A stretch of DNA of 64,000 bases. Source: Bacteroidota bacterium. GTDB taxonomy: Bacteria; Bacteroidota; Bacteroidia; Chitinophagales; UBA10324. Under the pieces are notes generated by a model, which searched no databases, was not told the origin of the DNA, and saw nothing but the letters and a program-made list of their open reading frames with translations. This document shows positions 26,666-34,988 of the stretch, piece after piece. Numbering within the stretch: the first letter of the stretch is position 1; each line of letters starts with the position of its first letter. The stretch spans positions 1-64,000 of the forward strand of contig BJGQ01000008.1 in NCBI GenBank assembly GCA_014190575.1, given 5' to 3'. A program made the translations under genes and the position numbers.

Positions 26666-27325
26666 ATGCTTCAAACTCATTTATTCACTTTCAATCCTTT
26701 TCAGGAAAACACTTATATATTATTTGATGAGACACATGAATGTGTAATCATTGATCCGGGATGCAGTAACGATGCTGAACGAAATGAACTCACTCAATTT
26801 ATTTCAACCAACAAACTGAAACCGGCTTTATTGCTCAACACGCATTCGCATTTAGATCACATGCTTGGTAATAGTTTTATTAAACAGACTTACAACATTC
26901 CATTTCTGCTGCATAAAAATGAATTACCAATTTTGAATTTTGCAGTTGAAACCGGTCGCAAGTATGGTGTTGTTATTACTCCATCTCCTGAACCCGATCG
27001 TTTTATAGAAGATGAAGAAGTTGTTCGATTCGGAAACACAGCATTAAAAACTTTATACACTCCGGGTCACGCACCGGGTGAAGTTTCTTTTTATCATATC
27101 GAATCAAAAACCCTGATTGCAGGTGATGTGCTTTTCAATGGAAGCATTGGGCGATATGATTTTCCATTAAGTGATTACGAAAGTTTGATGCAAAGTATAT
27201 TTAATAAGTTATTGGTGCTGCCAGATGATGTGAAAGTTTATTCAGGTCATGGTTCGCCAACCACTATTGGAAAAGAGAAAAGAAGCAATCCATATTTATT
27301 GGAATATGCTGATGGATTGAAATAA
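26666..27325 (+). CDS. MBL-fold metallohydrolase (glyoxalase II-like)
   Basis: A 219-residue metallo-beta-lactamase-fold hydrolase. Zinc ligands are visible in THSHLDH near residue 71, GHAPGEV, GDVLFNGSIGR and the C-terminal GHGSPTTIG. The short form with this motif set resembles the glyoxalase II-like or YcbL-type hydrolases that act on thioesters. The start at 26666 (MLQTHLFTFNPFQENTY) is typical of the family; it follows the promoter-like CATTTTTG by four bases, and the open frame back to 26621 is not needed. It diverges from the barrel-protein gene. Confidence 0.9.
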   Translation: MLQTHLFTFNPFQENTYILFDETHECVIIDPGCSNDAERNELTQFISTNKLKPALLLNTHSHLDHMLGNSFIKQTYNIPFLLHKNELPILNFAVETGRKYGVVITPSPEPDRFIEDEEVVRFGNTALKTLYTPGHAPGEVSFYHIESKTLIAGDVLFNGSIGRYDFPLSDYESLMQSIFNKLLVLPDDVKVYSGHGSPTTIGKEKRSNPYLLEYADGLK

Positions 27326-27342
27326 AAATTTATCCAAAAAAA

Positions 27343-27377
27343 AAGAAAGTCCACTTCTTACTGAAGTGGACTTTCTT
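27343..27377. terminator. Bidirectional terminator
   Basis: Perfect 15-base arms AAGAAAGTCCACTTC and GAAGTGGACTTTCTT with a five-base loop lie between the convergent MBL hydrolase and DUF3127 genes. Confidence 0.9.
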
Positions 27378-27405
27378 AAGCATAAAAATTTAAAATCTTA
27401 TTGAA

Positions 27406-27804
27406 TTAAAACGGCAAATCGTCGTTGCCATTTGATGCTGCCGGCATTGCCGATGGCGCTGCTTGATTGCTGTATGAAGGAGCAACTTGATTGTAACTGT
27501 TATTATTTGAGTTGCTGTTTGATGATGCTCCGCTGCTGATATCAATTTTCCATGCTTTGATATCGGAGTACCACTTGCTGTTAAACTCTCTTGATTCTAG
27601 ATTGAAAGCAATGCGCAATTCAGTACCGGGTTGGTAATTTGCTACCTGATCAGCTTTATCACCAAAGCAACTGATACATACTTTCTTGGGAAATTGTTCA
27701 ATTGTTTCAACAATCATGTCGCGTTTTTTCCAATCTCCACGCGCGCTTTTACCAGCTACTTCCTGATTTACCTGAATGAGTTTTCCAATTAATTCGAGTG
27801 CCAT
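27406..27804 (-). CDS. DUF3127 protein with SSB-like C-terminal tip
   Basis: A 132-residue protein. Residues 1-88 match the DUF3127 family, an OB-fold-like domain of Bacteroidota (IGKLIQVNQEVAGKS, WKKRDMIVET, FPKKVCISCFGDKAD, SREFNSKWYSDIKAW). A low-complexity Ser/Asn/Gln/Pro linker of about 35 residues follows, and the chain ends GNDDLPF. This layout, an OB-like domain, a disordered linker and an acidic tip ending in PF, is that of single-stranded DNA-binding protein, whose tip recruits repair enzymes. An SSB-like role is inference. A promoter with TACATTTG lies 19 bases upstream. Confidence 0.85.
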   Translation of the reverse strand: MALELIGKLIQVNQEVAGKSARGDWKKRDMIVETIEQFPKKVCISCFGDKADQVANYQPGTELRIAFNLESREFNSKWYSDIKAWKIDISSGASSNSNSNNNSYNQVAPSYSNQAAPSAMPAASNGNDDLPF

Positions 27805-27823
27805 ATTATTTTTTTTTAGAAGT

Positions 27824-27831
27824 CAAATGTA
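27824..27831 (-). promoter_or_regulatory. -7 promoter element of the DUF3127 gene
   Basis: TACATTTG on the minus strand with TTTT 18 bases upstream, ending 19 bases before the ATG. CTATCCACA at 27885-27893, one base off a DnaA box, lies further upstream. Confidence 0.6.
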
Positions 27832-27927
27832 AGTTTTGGTTTTAGAGTAAAAAGATTCTGGTATTAAAATATTTAGTCACAAACTATCCACAGAAATAGA
27901 GTATTTACCAACACTTTGAAAATGAGG

Positions 27928-29895
27928 TTATCGTCCGAGATTGCGATAGGCCTTTAGAATAATTTCTAAATCTTTTGCTGATGAATAATTTCTTGCATAT
28001 AAAAGATTCAAACGATTGAGCGCATCGGCAGATGGAATTTTAGAAAGCACATCGGATGAATTCAAAATTCCTTTTTTGATTTTAGGGAGAGAAGAAAATT
28101 GTGAGCCCGAATATCCAACCCAGGTTTTTTTTCCGAACAAGACTGAGAATAAATTTCCAATCAAACCAAAAATATTTTTTACAAAAATGACTTGAAACGG
28201 AAGAGTGATGAGCAGAAAAAAACTTACCACTACATCGAGCAATCTTTTATTACGGCGGTTGTTCGGCAAATCAATTTCCATGCTGATGTCAATGGTGTAG
28301 AGTTCACCATTCGTGTCTTTCGAGCTGGAACCAATCACACTCAAGCTTTCTTCAGGAACAATTTTGTAATCCACCTTGCTGCCAATCGCCGCCATCTGAC
28401 TGATGATTTGCTGCGACGAAATATCTTTCGAACAAAAAATAATTTCATCAGGGCGATACAACTCAACCAAATCAGTCAGTTGATTCAAATGACCGAGCCG
28501 CTCTTCTTCGCGCAATTCATTCGGATAGGATTCTGCATCGGGCAACACAAAGCCGAGATGCTGAAAATTTATCCGCGCATTGTTCAGCAACTGATAAACT
28601 CTTTTTCCTTCTACATAACTTCCTGCAATCACAATCTTGCGCTGAAACTCTTCACCCCAACTAAAATTTCCGAAACGGAAATAATGCCGGATGAATCTCC
28701 AACCTGTTAAAAAGAAAACTCCGAAAACAAATCCGAGTAAAATCATTCCGCGTGAGAAGCGAAGTGAGTCATCCAGGAAACCATAAACAGCCGCAATGAT
28801 TAAAGTACCAATCACTAATCCACGAATAATTTTTCCGGGTTTCGAATTGCGGTCGTAACCACCGCTGAAAAAAATACTGAGCAACCACACTGCGATGTAT
28901 GCGGGCACAATGATGAAAATATATTGCGGCGGATAACTCACGCCTTCTGTTGCTTTCACTTTTGTCTCCCACAATTCTTTGAAGAATAGCATGGCGGCAT
29001 ACAATCCAATCGCATCGAGGGCAGGTGCTGCAATTGCATTGAGCAATCTGTTTATGAGTGCAAGAGCTGCGCGGAAATAAATGGCCACATTCAGCATCAG
29101 AATTAATCCGCTCGCGCTGCCTTTCGAAAAATGTTTGCGTGCAAAAATTATCATTGCCATGTAAAACATGCGCACATAATTGAGCGAACCTTTCTTTGTG
29201 CTCTCGCCTTTATAATGAATGATGCGGGTGTCGGCGAGGAAATAATTTTTATATCCAGACTTGATTACTCGATAGGAGAGATCAATGTCTTCGCCGTACA
29301 TGAAAAAAGTTTCGTCGAGCAAACCAATTTCATCCAATACTTTTTTTCTGAGCAACATAAATGCACCGGCTAAAACTTCAACTTCATTATTTTCATCGGG
29401 AGAAAGATTTCCGAGATAGTAGTGCGCAAAAGTTTTTGACTTCGGAAAAAATTTAGTGAATCCAAATGCTTTGAAGAAAGCCACCATCGGAGTTGGAAAT
29501 CCACGCTTCGATTCGGGTAAAAAATTTCCTGAACCATCCAACATTTTTACTCCGAGCGCACCTGCATCAACATGTGCATCCATGAACGAAACACATTTTT
29601 CAAAAGTATCTTCTTCAACAACCGTATCAGGATTCAGCAGTAAAACATATTCGCCTTTTGCTAATCGAATCGCTTGATTATTTGCTTTTGCAAAACCGGT
29701 GTTGTCTTTATTTTCAATCAGAATTATTTCCGGAAATTTTTCTTTCACCATCTGCACCGAGCCATCCACAGAATGATTATCAACCACAAAAATTTCTACA
29801 GCCAGATTGCGCGAAGCTTTGCGCACCGACAGCAATGCCTGCTCTAAAAAGAACTTGACATTGTAGTTGACAATGATGACCGAGAGTTTAATCAT
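27928..29895 (-). CDS. GT2 glycosyltransferase fused to a degenerate sugar-phosphate transferase
   Basis: A 655-residue two-part membrane protein. Residues 1-240 are a family-2 glycosyltransferase: LSVIIVNYNVKFFLEQAL, VDNHSVDGSV, the nucleotide-sugar segment LLLNPDTVV and FMYGEDIDLSYR. About five helices follow (250-410). The rest resembles polyprenyl-phosphate sugar transferases: a Rossmann-like nucleotide-binding segment starting KIVIAGSYVEGKRVY near 420, and NKRLLDVVVSFFLL near 547. The catalytic Asp-Glu core of that family is missing and only TWVGYSG remains where LVGPRP is usual. It probably glycosylates a lipid-linked or surface glycan; the second half may serve only as a scaffold. Its start overlaps the recR stop as ATGA. 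Confidence 0.85.
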   Translation of the reverse strand: MIKLSVIIVNYNVKFFLEQALLSVRKASRNLAVEIFVVDNHSVDGSVQMVKEKFPEIILIENKDNTGFAKANNQAIRLAKGEYVLLLNPDTVVEEDTFEKCVSFMDAHVDAGALGVKMLDGSGNFLPESKRGFPTPMVAFFKAFGFTKFFPKSKTFAHYYLGNLSPDENNEVEVLAGAFMLLRKKVLDEIGLLDETFFMYGEDIDLSYRVIKSGYKNYFLADTRIIHYKGESTKKGSLNYVRMFYMAMIIFARKHFSKGSASGLILMLNVAIYFRAALALINRLLNAIAAPALDAIGLYAAMLFFKELWETKVKATEGVSYPPQYIFIIVPAYIAVWLLSIFFSGGYDRNSKPGKIIRGLVIGTLIIAAVYGFLDDSLRFSRGMILLGFVFGVFFLTGWRFIRHYFRFGNFSWGEEFQRKIVIAGSYVEGKRVYQLLNNARINFQHLGFVLPDAESYPNELREEERLGHLNQLTDLVELYRPDEIIFCSKDISSQQIISQMAAIGSKVDYKIVPEESLSVIGSSSKDTNGELYTIDISMEIDLPNNRRNKRLLDVVVSFFLLITLPFQVIFVKNIFGLIGNLFSVLFGKKTWVGYSGSQFSSLPKIKKGILNSSDVLSKIPSADALNRLNLLYARNYSSAKDLEIILKAYRNLGR

Positions 29896-30518
29896 TCGCG
29901 GTTCACAAGATAATTTTCATACGGTAAGCGCGTAGCAATGGAGCGCGCAAGTGTTAAATCATCCACATATTCCAGCTCACCGCCGAAAGCCACTCCGCGT
30001 GCAAGCGTGGTGATTTTCACATTCGGAAACTGATGCAATTTTCTTGAGAGATAAAAAATAGTAGTGTCACCTTCCATCGTTGCATTCAACGCCATAATCA
30101 CCTCTTCTATTTCATTGTTCGCAGAGCGATGAATAAGCGATTCGATATTCAACTGGTCGGGACCGATTCCTTCGAGGGGAGAAATCACTCCGCCGAGCAC
30201 ATGATACAAACCATTGTATTGATTCACTGATTCGATGGCAATGACATCACGGAAATTTTCGACCACACACACAAGCGAACGATTACGCGCATGACTGTTA
30301 CAGATGTTGCACTGCTCGCCATCAGAAATATTGTGACAGGTTTTACAAAATTTTATTTCGTTACGCATCTTGGCAATGCGGTTCGAAAACTGATTCACCG
30401 ATTCAGGATTCTGGCGCAGCAGGTGCAGCACCAGGCGCAATGCACTTCGTCGTCCGATGCCCGGTAGTTTTTCAAATTCGCTTACAGCATCTTCAATCAA
30501 TCGCGATGGAAAGTTCAT
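29892..30518 (-). CDS. recR: Recombination protein RecR
   Basis: Part of the RecFOR pathway that loads RecA onto gapped DNA. The 208 residues carry the helix-hairpin-helix KLPGIGRRSALRLVLHLL near residue 17, the four-cysteine zinc module CKTCHNISDGEQCNIC, the Toprim segment VCVVENFRDVIAIES and the GVISPLEGIGPDQLN motif, all as in RecR. TATTTTCG at 30523-30530, four bases before the ATG, is a likely -7 element. The glycosyltransferase fusion is translationally coupled behind it, though with no functional link. Confidence 0.97.
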   Translation of the reverse strand: MNFPSRLIEDAVSEFEKLPGIGRRSALRLVLHLLRQNPESVNQFSNRIAKMRNEIKFCKTCHNISDGEQCNICNSHARNRSLVCVVENFRDVIAIESVNQYNGLYHVLGGVISPLEGIGPDQLNIESLIHRSANNEIEEVIMALNATMEGDTTIFYLSRKLHQFPNVKITTLARGVAFGGELEYVDDLTLARSIATRLPYENYLVNRE

Positions 30519-30522
30519 GCGA

Positions 30523-30530
30523 CGAAAATA
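30523..30530 (-). promoter_or_regulatory. Possible -7 promoter element of recR
   Basis: TATTTTCG on the minus strand, the same octamer as ahead of thiL and the PaaG-like gene, four bases before the recR ATG. Confidence 0.45.
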
Positions 30531-30650
30531 GTTGATGATTTAGTTCGTAATTATTTTTTTTGTTTTAATTGTACTCATAAATGGTTCGAATTCAGAAATG
30601 AGATTTTAGAATTAAGAAGTGAAAACAGAATTTTTTCGATAAAAAATTTT

Positions 30651-31112
30651 TTACAGCTTCACTCCCGTTCCAAAACAGGTAAGACTATTATAGCTATAAG
30701 AAAGTCTTAGTTTGTTTCCGTTAACGGTTCCTTCACCTTCAGTTAATGTTCGTTGAGCCGGAATAATAAAGTTATTTCCATTAAGTGTTGCTTTAAAACT
30801 TACCCCTGAGTTTCCAAGGTTTTGCAATTCAATTTCATTCACAATTCCATTGTAAGAAATGAGGAGGTCATAATTTTTTATTGCCGTTATTCCATTCCAG
30901 TCAATAGTTGTATCAATTAGCTGGTAATTTCCAATATAGGCTGTGTACGAATAATTGCAAGAGCCATTATCTTTTTTTGCTTTAGAATCAAAATTATTAG
31001 CAGCTGTATCAGTGCATCCGGTTTTAGAACAGGAGGAAAATAAAATTGAAATAAAAAACACATGAATCGAGAGGAGAAAACAAAAAGATTTATTCATAAA
31101 TAAGATTTTCAT
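30651..31112 (-). CDS. Predicted lipoprotein of unknown function
   Basis: A 153-residue protein with signal peptide and lipobox ending LFSSC. The mature N terminus has the segment GCTDTAANNFDSKAKKDNGSC, cited in part as CTDTAANNF, a calcium-loop-like motif common in Bacteroidota surface proteins. The remainder is a single beta-rich domain with no recognised family. ATG codons at residues 1 and 6 are both possible starts. It is a single-gene unit upstream of recR. Confidence 0.65.
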   Translation of the reverse strand: MKILFMNKSFCFLLSIHVFFISILFSSCSKTGCTDTAANNFDSKAKKDNGSCNYSYTAYIGNYQLIDTTIDWNGITAIKNYDLLISYNGIVNEIELQNLGNSGVSFKATLNGNNFIIPAQRTLTEGEGTVNGNKLRLSYSYNSLTCFGTGVKL

Positions 31113-31171
31113 TTTCTAAATATAAAACAGATTCTATTTCAATACATCACAACTGATGTTTGAATTTTTAT

Positions 31172-33292
31172 TTACCTCAATAACTGATAAGTGATAAAAC
31201 TTGCCAGATAAGCAATTCCGGTCATGTAGAAAAGTTGAATCATTGGCCACTTCCAGCTTTTTGTTTCGCGCCGCACTACTGCAATAGTGCTCATGCATTG
31301 CATGGCGAGTGCAAAAAATATCATAAGCGAAACCACAGTCGCGAAAGAAAAAACCTGCTGCCCTGTACTTGGATTTACTTCGCTATGCATTCGGGCTTTC
31401 AGTTTATTCATGTCCATGTCACCGGTTGAACCCACACTGTAAATAGTTGCAATTGTTCCCACAAAAACTTCGCGCGCTGCAAATGCGGTGATGAGTGAGA
31501 TGCCGATCTTCCAATCAAAACCCAACGGCATAGTTGCGGGTTCAATAAAATGACCAATGTGTCCGGCATACGAATGAGTTAGTTTTTCACTCTGCCGCAT
31601 GGCATCTAAATCAACTGAAGAATAATGCGAGGTGAATGAAGTGTCTTCAAATTTTTTCTCAACTGTTTTTATTTCATCTCCCGGTCCATAGCTCGCAAGA
31701 AACCAAAGCACTACTGAAATGGCAACAATAATTTTTCCGGCATCGGTCACAAACACTTTTGCTTTTTCAAACATGGTGACACCAACATTTCCCCAACGCG
31801 GCCAGCGATAAATCGGCAACTCCATCAGGAATAAACTTTTCTCCTTTGTTTTTACAATCAGTTTCATAATGAATGCTGCAACGATGGCGGAAAGAAAACC
31901 GAACAGATATAAACCAAGCATCCACATGCCGCGCATATTAAAAATTCCGAAAACAGTTTGACTCGGAACGGCAAAACTTACAAGCAATGTATAAACTGGT
32001 AACCGCGCTGAGCAACTCATAAACGGAACTACCATGATAGTGATGATGCGGTCTTTCCAGCTTTCAATATTCCGTGTGCTCATGATGGCGGGAATTGCAC
32101 AGGCCATTCCGCTGATTAGTGGCACTGTTGATTTTCCGCTGAGTCCTGTAGTGCGCATTAATTTATCCATCAGAAAACTTACGCGCGCCATGTAACCTGT
32201 ATCTTCCAGAATCGTGATGAAGCCGAACAACAACATGATTTGCGGAATGAAAACCACAACACCTCCTGCTCCTGCCCACACGCCTTGAATCAATAAGTCA
32301 CTTATCATTCCGGTGGGTAATAAATCATGAAGGTAATTTCCTGCAGTAGAAAAACCTGAACTGATTAAATCCATCGGGTATTGTGCCCATGCGAAAATTG
32401 CCTGGAACACTAAAAAGAAAACGCCAAGAAAAATTAAGTACCCCCACAGCGGATGCAACAATATTTTATCAATTCGTGAAGTGGTTTCTAAACTTTTATT
32501 TTCTTTCTGTTCTTCATTTACACAATCCTTAACTACACGATTGATTGAATTGTATCGCTGCAAAACTTCTTCTCCCTGAAAACGAGCAACTACAAAATTT
32601 TTCGCAGCAACCCACTCATCAATCAGTTTATGTTTCTCCTCCGGAAATCCATTTAACTCTTTGTGAAGTACCGCAAGCAACGCAGCAACATATTCATTAG
32701 AGTACGGAATTTTAGTACTCAACTCTTTTGCATCGCCACACAATTTCTGCATGTCAATAAAACTGCGCTTCGGTTTTGCAACTTCACCGGATAACAACTT
32801 CAATAATTTGTCCACTCCTTTTCCTTCGCGTGCGTTCATTGGAATCACCGGCACACCCAACTCTTCTTCCAACTTTGCTACATCAATGCGGATATTATTT
32901 TTCTCCGCCAGATCCATCATGTTCAATGCAATCACGGTTGGAATGCCCATGTCAATTACCTGCGTGCAGAATAATAAATTTCGTTTCAGGTTCGATGCAT
33001 CGGCGAGCAACACAATCACATCGGGATGCGAAACATTATCGGGATTGGCGAGCACATCAAAGGTCACCATTTCATCTATGCGGCGCGGATAAATACTGTA
33101 AGTGCCGGGCAAATCAACCACGAGCGCTTCTGTTTTATTATTCAGAAAAAGCAGTCCCGTTTTTTTATCAACTGTTACACCCGGAAAATTTCCAACCTTT
33201 TGCCGCATGCCTGTGAGCGCATTGAACAGCGAAGTTTTTCCGCAGTTCGGATTTCCGGCGAGGGCAATTTTTATTTTCTTTGGTTCACTCAC
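31172..33292 (-). CDS. feoB: Ferrous iron transporter FeoB
   Basis: GTP-regulated inner-membrane ferrous iron permease of 706 residues. The N-terminal G domain has G1 GNPNCGKTSLFN, the G2 threonine in FPGVTVDKK, G3 VDLPGTYSIYP and G4 NMMD. The membrane half has Gate motifs including SGMACAIPAIMSTR with its cysteine, and VVPFMSCSARLPVY. The core is complete, so the transporter should work. Its start overlaps the feoA stop as ATGA; no FeoC is seen. It has no visible Fur box. Confidence 0.96.
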   Translation of the reverse strand: MSEPKKIKIALAGNPNCGKTSLFNALTGMRQKVGNFPGVTVDKKTGLLFLNNKTEALVVDLPGTYSIYPRRIDEMVTFDVLANPDNVSHPDVIVLLADASNLKRNLLFCTQVIDMGIPTVIALNMMDLAEKNNIRIDVAKLEEELGVPVIPMNAREGKGVDKLLKLLSGEVAKPKRSFIDMQKLCGDAKELSTKIPYSNEYVAALLAVLHKELNGFPEEKHKLIDEWVAAKNFVVARFQGEEVLQRYNSINRVVKDCVNEEQKENKSLETTSRIDKILLHPLWGYLIFLGVFFLVFQAIFAWAQYPMDLISSGFSTAGNYLHDLLPTGMISDLLIQGVWAGAGGVVVFIPQIMLLFGFITILEDTGYMARVSFLMDKLMRTTGLSGKSTVPLISGMACAIPAIMSTRNIESWKDRIITIMVVPFMSCSARLPVYTLLVSFAVPSQTVFGIFNMRGMWMLGLYLFGFLSAIVAAFIMKLIVKTKEKSLFLMELPIYRWPRWGNVGVTMFEKAKVFVTDAGKIIVAISVVLWFLASYGPGDEIKTVEKKFEDTSFTSHYSSVDLDAMRQSEKLTHSYAGHIGHFIEPATMPLGFDWKIGISLITAFAAREVFVGTIATIYSVGSTGDMDMNKLKARMHSEVNPSTGQQVFSFATVVSLMIFFALAMQCMSTIAVVRRETKSWKWPMIQLFYMTGIAYLASFITYQLLR

Positions 33293-33525
33293 TGCTTCAT
33301 TACTTTAATGGCCACTGCTTCATCTTTCCGTAATCCCAATAAATAATTTCCGATGCGAATGGATATCGGATCGCCGAGCGGAGCAATGTAATCTATTGCT
33401 AAATGTTCGCCGGGCATGCATCCCATTTCCATCAGTTTTATTCCTAGCGCCGAATTATCGAGCGAAACAATAATGGCTTTGTCGCCTTTTTTTAATAACG
33501 AAAGTGGAATAACGGTTTTGTTCAT
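33289..33525 (-). CDS. feoA: Ferrous iron transport protein FeoA
   Basis: A 78-residue SH3-like protein that supports FeoB. LSLLKKGDKAIIVSL, ALGIKLMEMGCMPGE and the C-terminal YLLGLRKDEAVAIKV are typical. The ATG at 33525 (MNKTVIPLS) gives the normal length; the frame is open eight codons further up. Translationally coupled to feoB. TATTTTG lies about 16 bases before this ATG and may be the promoter. Confidence 0.92.
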   Translation of the reverse strand: MNKTVIPLSLLKKGDKAIIVSLDNSALGIKLMEMGCMPGEHLAIDYIAPLGDPISIRIGNYLLGLRKDEAVAIKVMKQ

Positions 33526-33676
33526 TACGGGGCTGCAAAATACGCACAACCATTTGAGCTTACATACTTAAACAACTGATGTTTGTCAGCAGAAAATTTT
33601 TTGGAATCTAATCTACATATGCTAATTAGTGAATTTTTGAAAAGAGTACAATTTGTTTTTTGGTATAATAATTTTC

Positions 33677-34387
33677 CTATCTCAACAAAATAACATTTCC
33701 TTCTTTCTGCACCTGTTCACCATTCGTCATAGTTGCATTGAGTTTCCAAACATAAACTCCGATTGGTTGGTCCACATTTTTGAACTTGCCATTCCACTTA
33801 TCATAAAAATTACCGGAACTGTAAACCAGTTCACCCCAACGATTGTAAACCGACCACTCAATTGTTTTTACTCCTTTTCCCAATGGGTGTAAGTAATCGT
33901 TGCTTCCATCATTGTTGGGAGAAAAGGCAGAAGGCATTGTTACAACATAACAAGTCAGGTCAACATTAATTGTAGTGGAAAATGAATTCGTACATCCTGA
34001 AATATCAGTTGCTGTAACAGTGTAATTGATTTCAGAAGTTGGTGAAGTGGAAGGATTAAAAATTGTTGCATCATTCAATCCACCAGAAGGTTGCCAGTTA
34101 TAATTGCAAGTGCTACATCCATTCACAAATAGCTGAATGGTATTACCGGGACAAATGAGTGTATCAATAATTCCTGAAAGAATAAAATAATCGTAAGTGA
34201 CAATCACAGATGCAGTATCAGTACACCCAAAAGAAGTGGAAACTGTTACAGTATAAGAAGTTGTTTGAAAAGGCGAAGCAAGCGGATTGGAAATAGTAGA
34301 TGAAGAAAGGCTGGTTGATGGCGACCACAAATAGCTAATTGCACCACTTGCAGAAATTTGGGCAGGAAATAAATTAAAAGATAAACC
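33677..34387 (-). pseudogene. C-terminal fragment of a T9SS/CHU_C cargo protein
   Basis: The frame encodes immunoglobulin/PKD-like repeats (SASGAISYLWSPSTSLSSST, then a second starting LICPGNTIQLFVNG) and ends with a gliding-motility-associated C-terminal domain: PSAFSPNNDGSNDYLHP, VYNRWGELVYSS and VYVWKLNA. There is no ATG or signal peptide; only a TTG at 34330 lies inside the first repeat. The first repeat is cut just before AQISASG, exactly where the fragment at 36896-38212 stops after TADAGND. The two pieces therefore look like one gene interrupted by about 2.5 kb. If expressed alone it could not be exported. Confidence 0.7.
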
Positions 34388-34635
34388 TCATAAACTAATA
34401 TAAATGAAAATGGGGTATATATTGCAGCAATTGGGTTTTTCAATAAATTTGATGGTTCATTAATAGATATAATATCAAAGTATATCAAACCAATAATTGT
34501 TAAGTGAATAATAAAACTACCAAGAGCAATCCATAAGATGACCTTCTCGCTCTTTTCTTTTGTTTTATTTGAAAGAAGTTTTTGATAAAGGTTTTCACTG
34601 AGTTTTGATAATTCCATAATGATTTCTTTTTTCAA
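34246..34635 (-). pseudogene. Truncated membrane protein gene
   Basis: The frame starts MKKEIIMELSKLSENLYQ and has hydrophobic helices at about residues 32-52 and 68-90. It contains NPIAAIYTPFSFILVYEVY, which I recall as a conserved block in a Bacteroidota/cyanobacterial membrane family that normally runs on for a few hundred residues. After YFLPK (about 34364) the frame runs into the T9SS fragment in the wrong register and ends. So the real part is about 90 residues and the 3' portion is missing. The junction lies in a shared CCTGCCCAAA stretch. Confidence 0.6.
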
Positions 34636-34988
34636 AATATTTTATAGTTTTTAATCCAATCAAACTTAATAATAAAATCTTATTGATTCGAATCTTGTGA
34701 AGTTAAGTATATCAACGTACAAATTTGAAATAAAATACAAATATTTATTGAACTCATTAATGTTCAAATTTATCAATTCTGAGCTATTTTACAATAAGTT
34801 TGTTATCGGCTGTCCTTCTTTTTAGTAAATAGGTAAGCGGACTATAACAAAAAAGAGTTTAAAAGAAGTAAAAAACAAGATAGAAAATAACGCTCAAACT
34901 CTTTTACAATGTTCATTTTATAAAAAAACCATTTTAAAATTTTCTTAAATATTTTTAAATCTTATTTTTATACGATTTAGTATTTATA
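34636..34988. other. AT-rich non-coding stretch in the inserted segment
   Basis: About 350 bases without a convincing gene, very AT-rich. It holds a perfect ten-base inverted repeat AAAAGAGTTT/AAACTCTTTT (34851-34860 and 34896-34905) with a 35-base spacer. No T-run follows in the cyclase direction, so a terminator is not shown. Confidence 0.5.

Noticed and set aside
34851-34905. Terminator of the cyclase gene
   Set aside because: A ten-base inverted repeat exists, but the spacer is 35 bases and no T-run follows in the cyclase direction.
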